This document shows positions 26,889 through 36,925 of a DNA stretch of 64,000 nt, piece by piece. The DNA lies in the NCBI RefSeq assembly GCF_028369295.1, contig NZ_JAQMYP010000043.1, forward strand, positions 26,524 through 90,523, in the 5' to 3' direction. A program made the translations under genes and the position numbers. The notes under the pieces were generated by a model, which saw only the letters and a program-made list of their open reading frames with translations, was not told where the DNA came from and did not search any database. Source of the stretch: Streptomyces sp. HD (GTDB taxonomy: Bacteria; Actinomycetota; Actinomycetes; Streptomycetales; Streptomycetaceae). Numbering within the stretch: the stretch's first letter is position 1; each line of letters opens with the position of its first letter.

Positions 26889-27026
26889 TCAGCTGCACAG
26901 AGGGCTGCCGCCGCTGCCGTAGCGGTGGGTCTTGCGCTGGCAGCCGGCGCACAGACCGACCTGGTCGCCGGGGCAGATCAGCGCGGACGGGTCTGGCTCC
27001 GAGAGCGGAGGCGGGGGCGTAGTCAT
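26889..27026 (-). CDS. Cys-rich microprotein, copy 1
   Basis: A protein of 45 residues: a Pro-rich start (TTPPPPLSEPDPSALI), then CPGDQVGLCAGCQRKTHRYG and SGGSPLC. The C-x7-C-x2-C arrangement with a nearby His and a last Cys suggests a small zinc-binding knuckle. About 180 bp around it recur at 31290-31480 with roughly three-quarters identity, including a second copy of the protein. That conservation supports a real gene. Function is unknown. Confidence 0.45.
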   Translation of the reverse strand: MTTPPPPLSEPDPSALICPGDQVGLCAGCQRKTHRYGSGGSPLCS

Positions 27027-27554
27027 CGCGGGAGGTCCTGTTCCGGGCGACGAACACCCGTCACCTCGACCGCAGAATAGCCGCTCGAATGGCACTGTCG
27101 TTCGAACCGCGCCCGGTCGGGCAGCAGCCACGTGGCCCCCGGGAGGTGCGCTGGGTGTTGCGGTGGATGCTGCGCGACGTGTTGCGCTGGGCGCTGCGGT
27201 AGGTGTTGCGCGACCCGTCACGTCGCACCCGAGTCCGGGCGGGTCACCATGGGTGCACGGCGTGGTCGGGGCGCTGACATCCCCGTTGCGGCCCCCGTTC
27301 GCCCATGTCCTGGCTGGAGTTGAGGATGAGGGAGGGGCGGGATGGGCGGCGCGGACGCAGCCGGGGATCGGGGCGTGCTCGCCGGTGTCGCGCGTCGCCG
27401 CCGCGCCGGGTCGGGTCGGGCTGCCGACAGAGCAGACGGCCGGGGCCAGGAGTCGTTGCGGGCGGAGTCGTTGATGCGGTCGAAGCAGTGCAGGAGGATG
27501 TGGAAGTGCTCAAGGCCACCCGGCTGATGGGCAGTTGGGTCGTGCAGCCAAAGT
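27027..27554. other. GC-rich gap with imperfect short tandem repeats
   Basis: Positions about 27145-27220 consist of degenerate TGTTGCG/GCTGCG-like units. The rest has several overlapping frames without motifs. No gene is called. Confidence 0.35.
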
Positions 27555-27880
27555 AAGCACCACCTGGTCTGCGACGGCCCGCGGCACCCCGTTCAAGGTC
27601 CATCACCACCGCGGCCAATGTCAACGACGTCACGCAGACCCTGGCTCTGGTCGACGGCATCCCGCCCCTCGCGGGCAAGTCGGGCCGCCCCCGGCGGCGG
27701 CCTGAAGCGCTGCTCGGCGACAAGGGATACGACAGCAATCCCAACCGCCGGGAACTACGCAGGCGACGCATCCTGCCGGTGATCTCACGCAAGGGCCCCC
27801 GAACATCAAGGGCCTGGGCGAACTCCGCTACGTCGTCGAGCAGACCTTCGCCCAGTCGTTGACTCACCGGCCGTGAAGGT
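27555..27880 (+). pseudogene. IS5-type transposase relic (C-terminal part)
   Basis: In one frame: ITTAANVNDVTQTLALVDGI, then PRRRPEALLGDKGYDSNPNR and ILPVISRKG. A shifted frame follows with LGELRYVVEQTFA. These are the second Asp (GDKGYDS) and the terminal Glu (VVEQTFA) of the DDE core of IS5/ISL2-like transposases. The N-terminus is missing and there are frame changes, so it is inactive. Confidence 0.75.
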
Positions 27881-28104
27881 GACGTAAGGAAAACGTGTGC
27901 AACGGGCAACCATCGAGCGGAAACGTCCCTCTGACCTGATGCGCAACACCAGTGGATGCCCTGGTGTGCCACCAGCGAACGGAGATCCCGAAGAGACATT
28001 CAGGACAACATCCCAGCAGTCCTGACTCACTACGGCCCCAACGCCCTGCCTCGCCGACCGTGCGGCGGGCCACGGGGGTGACCTGTGCGGACCACAACTG
28101 CCGC

Positions 28105-30368
28105 ATGTCCAGAAAGTACTTGATGCACCACCGAACACAAACGTCCGTCCGTCTTGCCGCGGTCGGCGCGGCCGCGGCGATCCTGCTTGCCTCGCCCGGC
28201 GTGGCATCGGCAACGTCCACTTCTGCCGTGCCGACTGCGACGCCGTCCGGCTCCTCTGGGGTTCCGGGCACCCGGGAGGATGCCTCCCTCGCGCCGTCAG
28301 GTATCCCGTCCACGTTCCGGCCTACGGATGAGGCGAAGCAGGAAACCACTGCTCCGGCATCCCCTGCTCCCAGTTCTGAGGCGGGCCCCTCGAAGCCGGA
28401 GGGTCCCGCGAAGGCGAAGCCGGGAGGCTCCGCGGATCCCAAGGAATCGGCAACGCCGGATGACGGGTTGAAGGCGACACCCGAGGAGATCGCGGAGGCG
28501 AAGAGGGCGGAGGCGTACTGGGCGCCGGAGCGCATCGCGGAGGCGGTGCCCGCCAATCCGGACAAGGGTGTTGAGGGCTCGCCGACGCTGCGCGGCCTCA
28601 TGAGGTCTCCCTCGCACGTCGACAACAACGGTGTGGCCACCGCCGGTGTCTTCCTGATCAGCCAGGACGACGACCCGCAGTCGGATCCGGGCAAGCGCGA
28701 CCAGTTCTGTTCCGCCTCCTCGGTGGCCTCGCCCACCAAGTCACTGGTGCTCAGTGCCGCGCACTGCCTCAACGACAACGACCGGTTCCGCAATCTCGCC
28801 TTCGCCCCGGGGTGGAAGGTGGACCCGAACAACAAAGCCAAGGGCATCGCACCGTACGGAATCTTCCCGATCAAGAAGGGCAAGATCTGGATCGACGGGC
28901 GCTATCTGTCCCAGGGCACGGTGAAGGCGGATGACCTCGACTTCGCCTTCCTGAAGACCGGCCCGAACTCCAAGGGCCAGTTCCTGGAGAACGCCACGGG
29001 GATGGGTAACTAACTGACCACGCTGCCGGCCTCCGGGAACCTGAACCAGAAGAATGTTTCCCTGATCGGCTTTCCGAGCGGGGCCAAGTCGCCGCTCGTC
29101 TGCCCCTCGACCACCACCAAGGAGTTCGAGGGTCGCTTCCTGGAGATAGCCTGCGACGGGTTTGCCCCCGGTGTGTCCGGCAGCCCGTTCCTGCGGAACT
29201 TCGATGGCAAACGGGGAGATGTCATCGGCGTGATCGGCGGATACAAGACGGGCGGAAAGTTCGACAACGTCTCCTATTCCTCCCAGTTCGACGCCGATGT
29301 GGTGCGCCTGTACAACCATGCGGTCAACGACTCCGCACCGGATCGACCGACCGGGATCGACGGCATGGGCGACGCCGGCCTGTGGACCCATGCCGAAGCC
29401 GCCGCCACCGGCCAGTTCCACACGTCCTCGCAGAAGACGCAGGACGGCGACCTGATCGTCAAGTGGTCCGATGGAGAGGTCACCCTGTACCCGGGCGACC
29501 AGTCACAGGGCTTCTACACCGGCTGCACTGCCGGCCAGCCCTGCGAGACCCGGCTGGCGAAGCCCAACAAACTGTGGGCGGACCACGCCGAGGTCATCAC
29601 CGCGGGCGACTACACCGGTTCCAACGCCTTCGACCTGATGGTCAAGTGGAGCGACGGCGAAGTCACGATCTACAAGGACATCGACGAGACGACGAAACTG
29701 CCCACCGCCAGCGATCAGCACCCGGCGAACGAGATCAAGATCGCCGCTGCCGGTTCGACATGGAAGTACGCCAAGGGCCTGGCGACCGGCAAGTTCGGCG
29801 GCAACAAGTGGCCCGACGACGTGGTCGTGCGCTGGGTCGACGGCGAGGTGACGAAGTACACCAACGTCGACGGCACGGGCTTCCACGCCGAGCAGAAGCT
29901 CCAGGCCTCCAATGACCTGTGGAAGAACCACGCCACGATCATCGCGGGCGGCGACTTCGACGGCACCACCAACTCCGACTTCGACCTGCTCGTCCGCTGG
30001 TCCGACGGTGAACTCACCGTGTACGAGGACCTCGGCGCCAACAGTCTGAAGAAGGAGCGGAAGCTCAAGCCCGCGAACCAGCTGTGGACCCACTCCCGTG
30101 TCCTTGTGCCCGGCGAGTTCGGCGGCAACCTGTGGGGGAGGACGACCTCTTCGTCCGCTGGTCCGACGGAGAAGTGACGGTCTACGGAAACACCCAGGCC
30201 GTCGCGCTGGGCCGGGAGTACCAGCTCGTGCCCCCGCCCGCCAGGGGTACCGCGCTCCGTCGCGGGCAGCACAGCGGCCGGCCCGCCGGAGAGGAGACAG
30301 CCGCCGAAGAGTCCTGCGACTCGGTGTGCGGCCCCGGTCTGCTGCGGCGGATCACCGCAGACAAGTGA
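28105..30368 (+). pseudogene. Secreted trypsin-like serine protease with five WSDGEVT repeats, interrupted
   Basis: ATG at 28105 (or 28123) with a signal peptide (VRLAAVGAAAAILLASPGVASA). A Pro/Ser-rich propeptide runs to about residue 150. Catalytic His is in LVLSAAHCLND, Asp in DDLDFAFLKT and Ser in GVSGSPFL. A TAA at about 29011 replaces an expected Tyr between GMGN and LTTLPASGN. After the protease come five units of about 50 residues, each with an RWSDGEVTxY core (29455, 29640, 29830, 29995, 30155), probably beta-propeller-like blades. A one-G loss near 30137 shifts the frame before the last. Without both changes this would be one exported protease of about 750 residues. Confidence 0.8.
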
Positions 30369-30437
30369 GCAACAACCCGCGTTGAGCCGGCGGCGGGGCG
30401 ACGGCCCCGCCACCGGCCCCGTACCTACGGTGGATAC

Positions 30438-30998
30438 ATGCGTATACGTCAATTCCTGCCGGTCTACGTCGCAACGATCGCTCTGCTCGCCGGCTGTGCC
30501 GAAGCCAAGGAGGAGCCGAACGGCGCAGCGGACCGGTCATCGGCGCCCGCCGGCCGGCAGAGCAAGCAGCCTGGTGACGGCAGCCGGGCCTGGGAGCCGG
30601 ATGACGCGATGCAGCGGGCGGAGCGGGCCCTGAAATCGGCCTCCGACAGCGACGCGCGTCCGGAACTCGTCGACACCGCGAGCGCGTTCGTCGCGAGCGG
30701 CATGGACAAGAAGCACAAGACGCCCGGCGACCGGCCGTACCTGCTCAGCATCACCTGTGACACAGACGGGATCGGGGAACTCACCCTCACCTTGTCGCGA
30801 GGCGATCAGGAGCAGGCGTACGGGATCGAGTGTGGGGACCGGGAGGCCGACCAGTTCAACATCCCCGCGGGTAAGCCGTTCACCGCACGAGTCGACCCGG
30901 TCAAGAACGGCACCGGCCTGATCCTGTGGCGCCTGGGCACCATCGCCCAGGACGCGGTGGAGGGGTGTGACGACGACATCGACGGTTGTGACGGCTGA
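30438..30998 (+). CDS. Lipoprotein of unknown function
   Basis: A protein of 186 residues. MRIRQFLPVYVATIALLAGC is a lipoprotein signal with lipobox LAGC. A disordered charged spacer runs to about 60, then a beta-rich domain (YLLSITCDTDGIGELTLTLS, GDREADQFNIPAGKPFTARV). It closes with two acidic Cys pairs (EGCDDDIDGCDG). It should be tethered to the outer face of the membrane. A ligand is not evident. Confidence 0.8.
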   Translation: MRIRQFLPVYVATIALLAGCAEAKEEPNGAADRSSAPAGRQSKQPGDGSRAWEPDDAMQRAERALKSASDSDARPELVDTASAFVASGMDKKHKTPGDRPYLLSITCDTDGIGELTLTLSRGDQEQAYGIECGDREADQFNIPAGKPFTARVDPVKNGTGLILWRLGTIAQDAVEGCDDDIDGCDG

Positions 30999-31162
30999 GC
31001 GGTGGACGCTCTTTGAGCAACAGTGTCGGAGCTGCCTGAGTTCTGTGCGGCCACGATCCGCACCCGCGTGGCGGGCCGGGCACGCGCGGTCTGGTGTCGC
31101 CGCCCGAAGCGTCTCCGGTGCCCGACATCCGGGGGCGGAGGGCGGCCGTCAGTGAGGGTTCT

Positions 31163-31375
31163 TCAACCTGCTGTGCTGACCAGGAGTTGAACGCTCCTGC
31201 GCAACGAGGACGCTCCTGGTAGACGGGTTCTCGACCAAGATCGCCCGTACTGCCAGGAGCTCCGTGTGCTCGTGTACCCGTCGTCGTTCGATCTGTGCAG
31301 CCGTTGCTGGCAGCCGGAGCACAGCCCAACCTGGTCACCGGGGCAGCTGAGCGCGGACGGGTCTGGCTCGGACAC
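31163..31375 (-). CDS. Cys-rich microprotein, copy 2
   Basis: GTG start giving VSEPDPSALSCPGDQVGLCS followed by GCQQRLHRSNDDGY, homologous to the 45-residue microprotein at 26889-27026, including SEPDPSAL and the C-x7-C-x2-C core. An indel just upstream moves the ATG equivalent of copy 1 out of frame, so the GTG is used or the copy is dying. The tail of about 35 residues is unlike copy 1. The surrounding gap 30999-31694 shows nothing else. Confidence 0.4.
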   Translation of the reverse strand: MSEPDPSALSCPGDQVGLCSGCQQRLHRSNDDGYTSTRSSWQYGRSWSRTRLPGASSLRRSVQLLVSTAG

Positions 31376-31694
31376 CGGGCGGGGACATCGTCATCGCGAT
31401 TCCGGTTCTGGGTGACGAACACCGGTCACCTCGACCACGGAGTACCCGCCCGAATGACACTCCTGTTCGACAACCTGCTGTGTGGCCGAGGTCGTCGGGA
31501 ACCAGGGCGGGACGTTGTCCGAGCCACCTCGTAGCACCGGTTGGCGTCGCTGGTTTCGGCCGCCGTCGGTGAGCCACCGGCTCATTTCTTGCGGTTCGCG
31601 GGTGTCGGCCCGAGGGGAGGGACGAAGGGGAAGTTGGCGCACGGCTCCGGCTGTTGACCGGCCCCGGGGCCGTGGCGGCGATCCTTGCTCAGGG

Positions 31695-33053
31695 ATGGCG
31701 TGGGGCGGGTTCACGCGGAGCGCAGCGGGTGACGACAGCGACGGCACGCGGGAGCGATGGCTCCAGCAGGGGGCCGGGAGTGAGGAAGCCGTTTTCGACC
31801 GGGCAGAGTTCGTCGACGGGTATGCGGTGCTGCGCCGGGAGACCGATCGCGGCGGTGTGGGACTGGTGCACTCGCTCACCGACGGGAACGCCGGCCCCCA
31901 GATGGTCGTCCGGGCTCTGAGCCGACGTCATGGCGATCGCCTTGCCGCCTGGTACGCGTGCGTGGTCGCGGCGCAGACCGGCACGCAGGTGACCGAGCCG
32001 TACGTGCCCCGCCTCCTGGCGTACGACATCGGTGGGGGCGGCAAGCCGTACGACGCGACATGGGCGCAGCTGGCCGGGGTGCTCGGGCAGCCGGCGCCGT
32101 ACTGGTTCCACACGCTGCGCGACCGCGACGCGATCGCCGCCTGGCGCACGGGCACACCGCCGGCGGTCGTGCCCGCACGCGACATCGCCACCCCCGTCTC
32201 AGCGCTCGTGGAGCTCGCCGCCGACGAACCGGACGGCTCCCCGGCCGCCGAGCTGTGCCGGTACCTCGCCCGGGATGTCCGCCGCCGCGGCCACGCCTCG
32301 GCCACCCTCGACATGGGCGAGCTGCGCAAGAACGCCGCCGACGGAGGGGACGGCGCCCACCTTGTCCTCGGAGCGGTACCGGCCCCGGTCACCCGCCCCG
32401 TCCCGAAGGAGCCGACGGAGATGGTCCGCCGCGCCGGCTGGCTGAGCATCACCGAACGCCGCGATGTCCTCGCCCACCGGGTCGCGGACTTCGCCCAGCG
32501 CTGGGACGGCGGCCAGGACTGGCACACCGGCGCCGTGACCAGCGTGTACCCAACCCTCTGCACCACCGCCCGCGAATGGGCCCAGCGTCTGGTCCCCGCC
32601 GACACTGACCAGCCCCCCACCGTCCTGGAGAAGGTCCTGCTGGACAACGCCCGTGACGCCGACACCGACGTCCTCCTCCATGACCCCGTCGCCGGCCTCC
32701 CCGTGCTGCACCGCGCCCCGGGCACCGACAACACCGACCTCTTCACCTTCTGCCTGCAGCGGCTGCCCACCCAGTCCCCGCTCGCAAGCGTCACCCTCAG
32801 CGGCAGCATCAGTTGGATCCGCACCCAGGACGGCACCCTGTGGCTCGCACCCGAGAGGGACGGCTGGGGAATCGGCTACGGCTACTCGGGCAGTGGCTGC
32901 CACACCCTCGCCGGTCTCATCGACGTTCTCCTCGACCAGTTCTGTCGGGTGTCTCACGCCGTGTCACCCGTCGGCTGTCTCAGCTTCCGGGTCATTTCCT
33001 CCGGTACCCGCGTTCGGGGCGAGCCGCTGACTTGCGACATGACATCAGCGTGA
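31695..33053 (+). CDS. Hypothetical protein, about 450 residues
   Basis: The frame opens at 31482, but coding character begins near the ATG at 31695. The N-terminus reads FDRAEFVDGYAVLRRETDRG. The middle has YVPRLLAYDIGGGGKPYDAT and AELCRYLARDVRRRGHASAT, and the end has SISWIRTQDGTLWLAPERDG and GYGYSGSGCHTLAGLIDVLL. After about 33000 the sequence loses coding character, so the true C-terminus may have been replaced. No signal peptide, helix-turn-helix or catalytic motif was recognised. It follows a copy of the Cys-rich microprotein on the other strand. Confidence 0.6.
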   Translation: MAWGGFTRSAAGDDSDGTRERWLQQGAGSEEAVFDRAEFVDGYAVLRRETDRGGVGLVHSLTDGNAGPQMVVRALSRRHGDRLAAWYACVVAAQTGTQVTEPYVPRLLAYDIGGGGKPYDATWAQLAGVLGQPAPYWFHTLRDRDAIAAWRTGTPPAVVPARDIATPVSALVELAADEPDGSPAAELCRYLARDVRRRGHASATLDMGELRKNAADGGDGAHLVLGAVPAPVTRPVPKEPTEMVRRAGWLSITERRDVLAHRVADFAQRWDGGQDWHTGAVTSVYPTLCTTAREWAQRLVPADTDQPPTVLEKVLLDNARDADTDVLLHDPVAGLPVLHRAPGTDNTDLFTFCLQRLPTQSPLASVTLSGSISWIRTQDGTLWLAPERDGWGIGYGYSGSGCHTLAGLIDVLLDQFCRVSHAVSPVGCLSFRVISSGTRVRGEPLTCDMTSA

Positions 33054-33121
33054 GACTGCGTCGGAGAAAAGGACACCCAGTTTGAGACCCCACAGGATGG
33101 GGTCCGTGGGCGAGGTCGAGG

Positions 33122-33814
33122 TCAGTACCGCCAGTGCCAGCGGTTGTCCGTCGAGTCCAACCTGCAGTAGATCACTGTGCCCGACGAGTTCGTACCCGAG
33201 GTGCCTGCCAGCACCTTCGGGCAGTACTGCCCAGCCTGATAGCAGTTACCGGCCGGAGACTTCGGTGTGCACCCAGCAGGCTTTGGCGGTGCGTAGGTAG
33301 GTGTTGACTTCGGCGGCGTGTTGGTGGGCGTGGGTTCGGGCGAGTCAGTAGGGGGCGGCGTTGACTTCGATATCCCTTTGCGCAGGCACAGGTCGTAGGT
33401 GTCGTCGAAGTAGATCGCGTAGGACTTCGGTCCGATCTTCTTTGCCCGGCAGACCAGGGTGTCCTTGTGTCGTGCGATCGAGGACAAGTCGGTCACGGAG
33501 GAAACCTTATGGTCCTCGTTATAGGTGTAGATGTTGATCTCGTAACCCGCCGCCCAATTGCCGTGGGCGTAAGTCATGAAGTCCAGTGAGAATCCAGAGC
33601 GGTCAGCGTGCTTCGCCGCGTTACCCACGCTCTTCTTGACCAGGGCGCCGGTGCCGGGGAAGGGCTCGGCCGACGGGGGTGGCGTGGGGGTGAACCCGGC
33701 TTCGGAGGCGGCTGTATGTGGCGTGTCACTCTTCGCGTCGATCTCTCCGCTGCTGCACCCGGAGAGCAGGGCAGCGCAGGACGTGATCAAGACGGGTATG
33801 ACGGCGCGTCTCAC
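33122..33814 (-). CDS. Lipoprotein with Pro/Thr-rich linker and Cys-rich C-terminus
   Basis: GTG start with AGGAGAC upstream; 230 residues. VIPVLITSCAALLSGCSSGE is a lipoprotein signal with lipobox LSGC. Residues about 60-150 form a domain (GFSLDFMTYAHGNWAAGYEI, YAIYFDDTYDLCLRKG). A Pro/Thr linker (STPPPTDSPEPTPTNTPP) leads to a 50-residue tail with four Cys (CTPKSPAGNCYQAGQYCPKV, YCRLDSTDNRWHWRY), probably two disulfides. It looks like a surface-exposed protein. Function is unknown. Confidence 0.75.
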   Translation of the reverse strand: MRRAVIPVLITSCAALLSGCSSGEIDAKSDTPHTAASEAGFTPTPPPSAEPFPGTGALVKKSVGNAAKHADRSGFSLDFMTYAHGNWAAGYEINIYTYNEDHKVSSVTDLSSIARHKDTLVCRAKKIGPKSYAIYFDDTYDLCLRKGISKSTPPPTDSPEPTPTNTPPKSTPTYAPPKPAGCTPKSPAGNCYQAGQYCPKVLAGTSGTNSSGTVIYCRLDSTDNRWHWRY

Positions 33815-34005
33815 TGAGTCTCCTGGAGAGGGGGGGCCGGCCAGGAAGTTACCAACAGCAATGCGTGCGGGTCCGTCGTGGGTAGGCTCACCACCCAGAA
33901 CGGATTGCCATCACCAGCACCGTGCTCCCGTCGACACGCCGACGGAAGCATGCTCGAACGGCTTCACTCGAACGACTGATGGCCGCGACCCGCAAGTCTC
34001 AGCTC

Positions 34006-34054
34006 CGTGTCGGATCCGAAAATGATCCGACATCGATCGTGAGATTCCGACACG
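34006..34054. repeat. Nested inverted repeats
   Basis: TGTCGGATC (34008-34016) pairs perfectly with GATCCGACA (34024-34032). CGTGTCGGA (34006-34014) also pairs perfectly with TCCGACACG (34046-34054). Alternative hairpins are therefore possible. It lies in the 600-base gap 33815-34411, which otherwise holds no recognisable gene, and may be an insertion-sequence end or operator. Confidence 0.5.
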
Positions 34055-34411
34055 AAATCTGAGATCCCACAGATGTGTAGGATCTCGCGCTCCTCTTCAT
34101 ACGAAGGCCCCGTGGCCTGCGGCTTCTCCGGCTGCCGCACGCTGCTTCACCAAGATCTGTCTCAACTCCCGCTGCATTTCCCCGGGGAGAACAGAGAGGA
34201 CGTCGAACCGGCAGGCCGCTGATGTCCCGCCCCAATCGATCTTGCCGCCGGGCGACGCCCTGACCTGCGGAGAGACTCAGTCGGGTGCGACATCGGAACC
34301 TTGCTGTCTCACTTGAACTTGTCGGCAGAGCGGGAACGGCGGTCTCGTCTCCGCGCGAGGCTTGTGCTGACCTGCGTAACACGATCCGTAAGTGACGACA
34401 GGGTGACCGCG

Positions 34412-34550
34412 ATGCCTGTTGAGGGCGAGTACGAGCCGAGCCCGGCGCGGTGGGCGCGTGAACAGGTCGAGCACTATGAGAGTTCGAGCGGCACCCAGGG
34501 CGCGACGGTGTGGGACACCGGCAGCCCCGCACCTGACCACCGGCTCACCC
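34412..34550 (+). pseudogene. N-terminal relic of a Ddn-type deazaflavin-dependent nitroreductase
   Basis: ATG followed by PVEGEYEPSPARWAREQVEH and YESSSGTQGATVWDTG. This is the conserved start of the F420-dependent nitroreductase-like family. The frame continues without family resemblance after about 40 codons and converges on the 3' end of the fusion gene on the other strand, so most of the gene is gone. Confidence 0.6.
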
Positions 34551-34603
34551 CACCGACCAGGGATCCTCACCCAACTCCAAGCCCGAAACGGGCATTACCC
34601 TGC

Positions 34604-36925
34604 TTACCGCACTCTGACAGCCGCCGTGCCCGGTCCCTTGGCGGCGGGGTCGGTTTGGCGTTGGGCTGCGTACCAGCCCAGGGCTCGGATGAGGGCTTTG
34701 TGCTGACTGGGCGGGAGAAGGTCATTGAGGGCTTTCCACGCCTCGTTGACGAGTGTCCGGCCGTCGTCCAGGCAGGCTTCCAAGGCGCCGCTGTGGGTGA
34801 GGAGTTCCGCGGCGTGGGCGGCGCCGTCGGGACTTTGCTGGTAGAGGCTGTCGCGCAGGCGGTGGCGGCCGTCGTGATCGAGGAGGCCGGTGGCGTGTGC
34901 GACGGGGTAGGTGATGCGGCCGTTGAGGAGGTCCTCGGCGGGTGTCTTGGAAGATCGGCCATGCTTTCGGTCTTCCGCGCTGGTGACACCGTCGAGCCCT
35001 GCGACGTCGTCGCTGATCTGGTAGGCGGTGCCCACGGCTTCGAAGTACCGGCCCAGCGCCGTGATCTGTTCCTCGCCGGCACCGGCCAGTACCGCGGCGG
35101 CTTCGGCCATGCACCGGACAGGGACGCCGGTCTTGAGCCGGTGGGCGGTGTGGACCTGGGAGAGGAGCTGGTGGTGGCTGCCGGTGGCCACAGCGTCTTC
35201 GAAGGCACTGCGGGGTCCGGTCAGGTCGAGGGCCTGCCCTGTGTGTCCGGTGCGCAGGGCCTGGAGGCAGAGGCGGTAGACGCGCAGCATCGTGGCCCCG
35301 TCGTGCTGAGGGATGCGCTGCAGAATGGGATCGAAGGTGATGTAGGCGAGAGTGCCGGCATTGATAGCGGTGGGAATGCCGAAGCGGTGGTGGACTGTGG
35401 GCCGCCCGCGGCGCAGCAGGGAGGCGTCTTCGATGTCGTCGATGACGACGGAGGCGGTGTGGAGGAGTTCGGACACGGCGGTCAGTGGCCGGTAGGGCTC
35501 TGGGTCGACGCCCAGCAGGCAGAAGACGGCGCCGGTGATGTAGGGGCGCCAGGAGCGTCCCGGGTTGTCCAGGAGATGGCGCAGCGGGGCGATAAGGGAC
35601 TGGTGGAGTCGGTCGAGGGTGTCATCGTCCAGCGGGGGGCTGGTGTCGGCGCCGGTGAGCGCGTGCACGATAGCAACGTCGGGGCTCGCCGGATAGACGG
35701 CAGCGGCCTCGGAGATGGAAATCGCGGAGATCCGGCGCATGTAGCGTTCCACGTCGCCGACCGTGCCGGAGGGCAGGGTTTCCATGAAAGCGTTCCCAGA
35801 GACGCGCGTGCCGTTCATGGTGCCGCTGACGGCGGCGGGGGCCTCGCAGAAAGCGCTGCCGCTCAGAACGGTGCGGATCTCATGACCGGCGGCAGTGGCC
35901 GCGACCACAACGTCCAGGCCGAGGCCGGGAATGCTGAGCACGGCGGTGGTGGGGTAACTCTCCAGGCTGGCCAGGGAAGTCCAGTGCTGGGTGGCCTGCC
36001 AGGTGAGGTCGTGGTGATAGCTGACCGAGCCGTCGGGGGCGACGGCGGTCGCCCTGGTGAACAACGGCGTGCTTTCCGCGGTGACGGGATCGGTGTGCTG
36101 GCCTCGGATGACGGCGATGTCCCAGCCGTTGGCGAGCTGCACACCACTCCACAGCCAGGAGCGGTCGGCAATACCCTGCACCCGACTGGAGCGGCGGAGC
36201 CTACCGCCCCAGTCGTTCTCCAACCAGGAGCGCCCCTCGACGCATTCCCAGGCGCTGCCTTGGGCCCGCACACGACCGCTGGCACGTAGGCGGGGGATGA
36301 AGTACGAAGTCGTCGCATCGCTCCCGTCGGGGCGAGGCCCGGGGTAGTGGCCATGCACGTCGAACTGCGGGACGGCCGGCTTCTGTGGCGTCAGACGCAG
36401 TTCCAGTTCCACCTCGCCCTGGACGGTGAAGAGGAAACTTCCGTCGTCCTCGGCACGCAGCGCGGCCTGTTCGCCCAGCACAAGGTCCAGCCGCTCGGCG
36501 CAGTCGGCGACCTCGCCCTTGAGCAGGCGGTCGGGCAGGGGAACTCCCTCGGCCAGAACGTCCGTCAGGGCACTGCGGACCCGCGGATCCATCGCCTCGT
36601 CCCCGCAGACCGAGGCACGGATCGTTTCCACAAGATCAGGACTCAACCAGCTGCCGCACACCGGTCCCTGCGGGCCGCTGCAACTGAAGAGCAGCCCATA
36701 GCCAGGGCCGGTGCCCGACCCGCAGCCATGGCCCTCCCGGAAGACAGCGGCCGTCCAACGGTAAGCACCGCCACTCTCACCGCGAAGATCACCGCTGAGA
36801 CACCATGCCTCCATCTCGGCCTCAGGGTGCGGCGTGCCGAACGGTGCGGTGGCAGCATCGGCGCGAGGTGCGGGCAGCGGCGCCGCAGGCGCGGGAATGG
36901 AGCGGGTGTCGTGGGTCACGGACAA
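34604..36925 (-). CDS. CrtC/AttH-like domain fused to a trans-polyprenyl synthase
   Basis: A protein of 773 residues with two clear halves. Residues about 30-400 resemble the lipocalin-like AttH/CrtC (carotenoid hydratase) family: TTSYFIPRLRASGRVRAQGS, SWLENDWGGRL, LWSGVQLANGWDIAVIRGQ. Residues about 415-760 are an isoprenyl diphosphate synthase. The first aspartate motif is VVIDDIEDASLLRRGRPTVH and the second AYQISDDVAGLDG; GHTGQALDL is the usual helix between them. The fusion could make a prenyl diphosphate and cyclise or hydrate a terpene. It is divergent from an ABC transporter 156 bp away, a possible product exporter. No terpene-cyclase-type DDxxE or DxDD motif was seen. Confidence 0.8.
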   Translation of the reverse strand: MSVTHDTRSIPAPAAPLPAPRADAATAPFGTPHPEAEMEAWCLSGDLRGESGGAYRWTAAVFREGHGCGSGTGPGYGLLFSCSGPQGPVCGSWLSPDLVETIRASVCGDEAMDPRVRSALTDVLAEGVPLPDRLLKGEVADCAERLDLVLGEQAALRAEDDGSFLFTVQGEVELELRLTPQKPAVPQFDVHGHYPGPRPDGSDATTSYFIPRLRASGRVRAQGSAWECVEGRSWLENDWGGRLRRSSRVQGIADRSWLWSGVQLANGWDIAVIRGQHTDPVTAESTPLFTRATAVAPDGSVSYHHDLTWQATQHWTSLASLESYPTTAVLSIPGLGLDVVVAATAAGHEIRTVLSGSAFCEAPAAVSGTMNGTRVSGNAFMETLPSGTVGDVERYMRRISAISISEAAAVYPASPDVAIVHALTGADTSPPLDDDTLDRLHQSLIAPLRHLLDNPGRSWRPYITGAVFCLLGVDPEPYRPLTAVSELLHTASVVIDDIEDASLLRRGRPTVHHRFGIPTAINAGTLAYITFDPILQRIPQHDGATMLRVYRLCLQALRTGHTGQALDLTGPRSAFEDAVATGSHHQLLSQVHTAHRLKTGVPVRCMAEAAAVLAGAGEEQITALGRYFEAVGTAYQISDDVAGLDGVTSAEDRKHGRSSKTPAEDLLNGRITYPVAHATGLLDHDGRHRLRDSLYQQSPDGAAHAAELLTHSGALEACLDDGRTLVNEAWKALNDLLPPSQHKALIRALGWYAAQRQTDPAAKGPGTAAVRVR

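Noticed and set aside
34301..36289. A 662-codon open frame on the forward strand
   Set aside because: It is antisense to the CrtC-like/prenyl synthase fusion, whose motifs are unmistakable. The forward frame is Gly/Val-rich with no motif beyond its first 40 codons, which are the Ddn relic.
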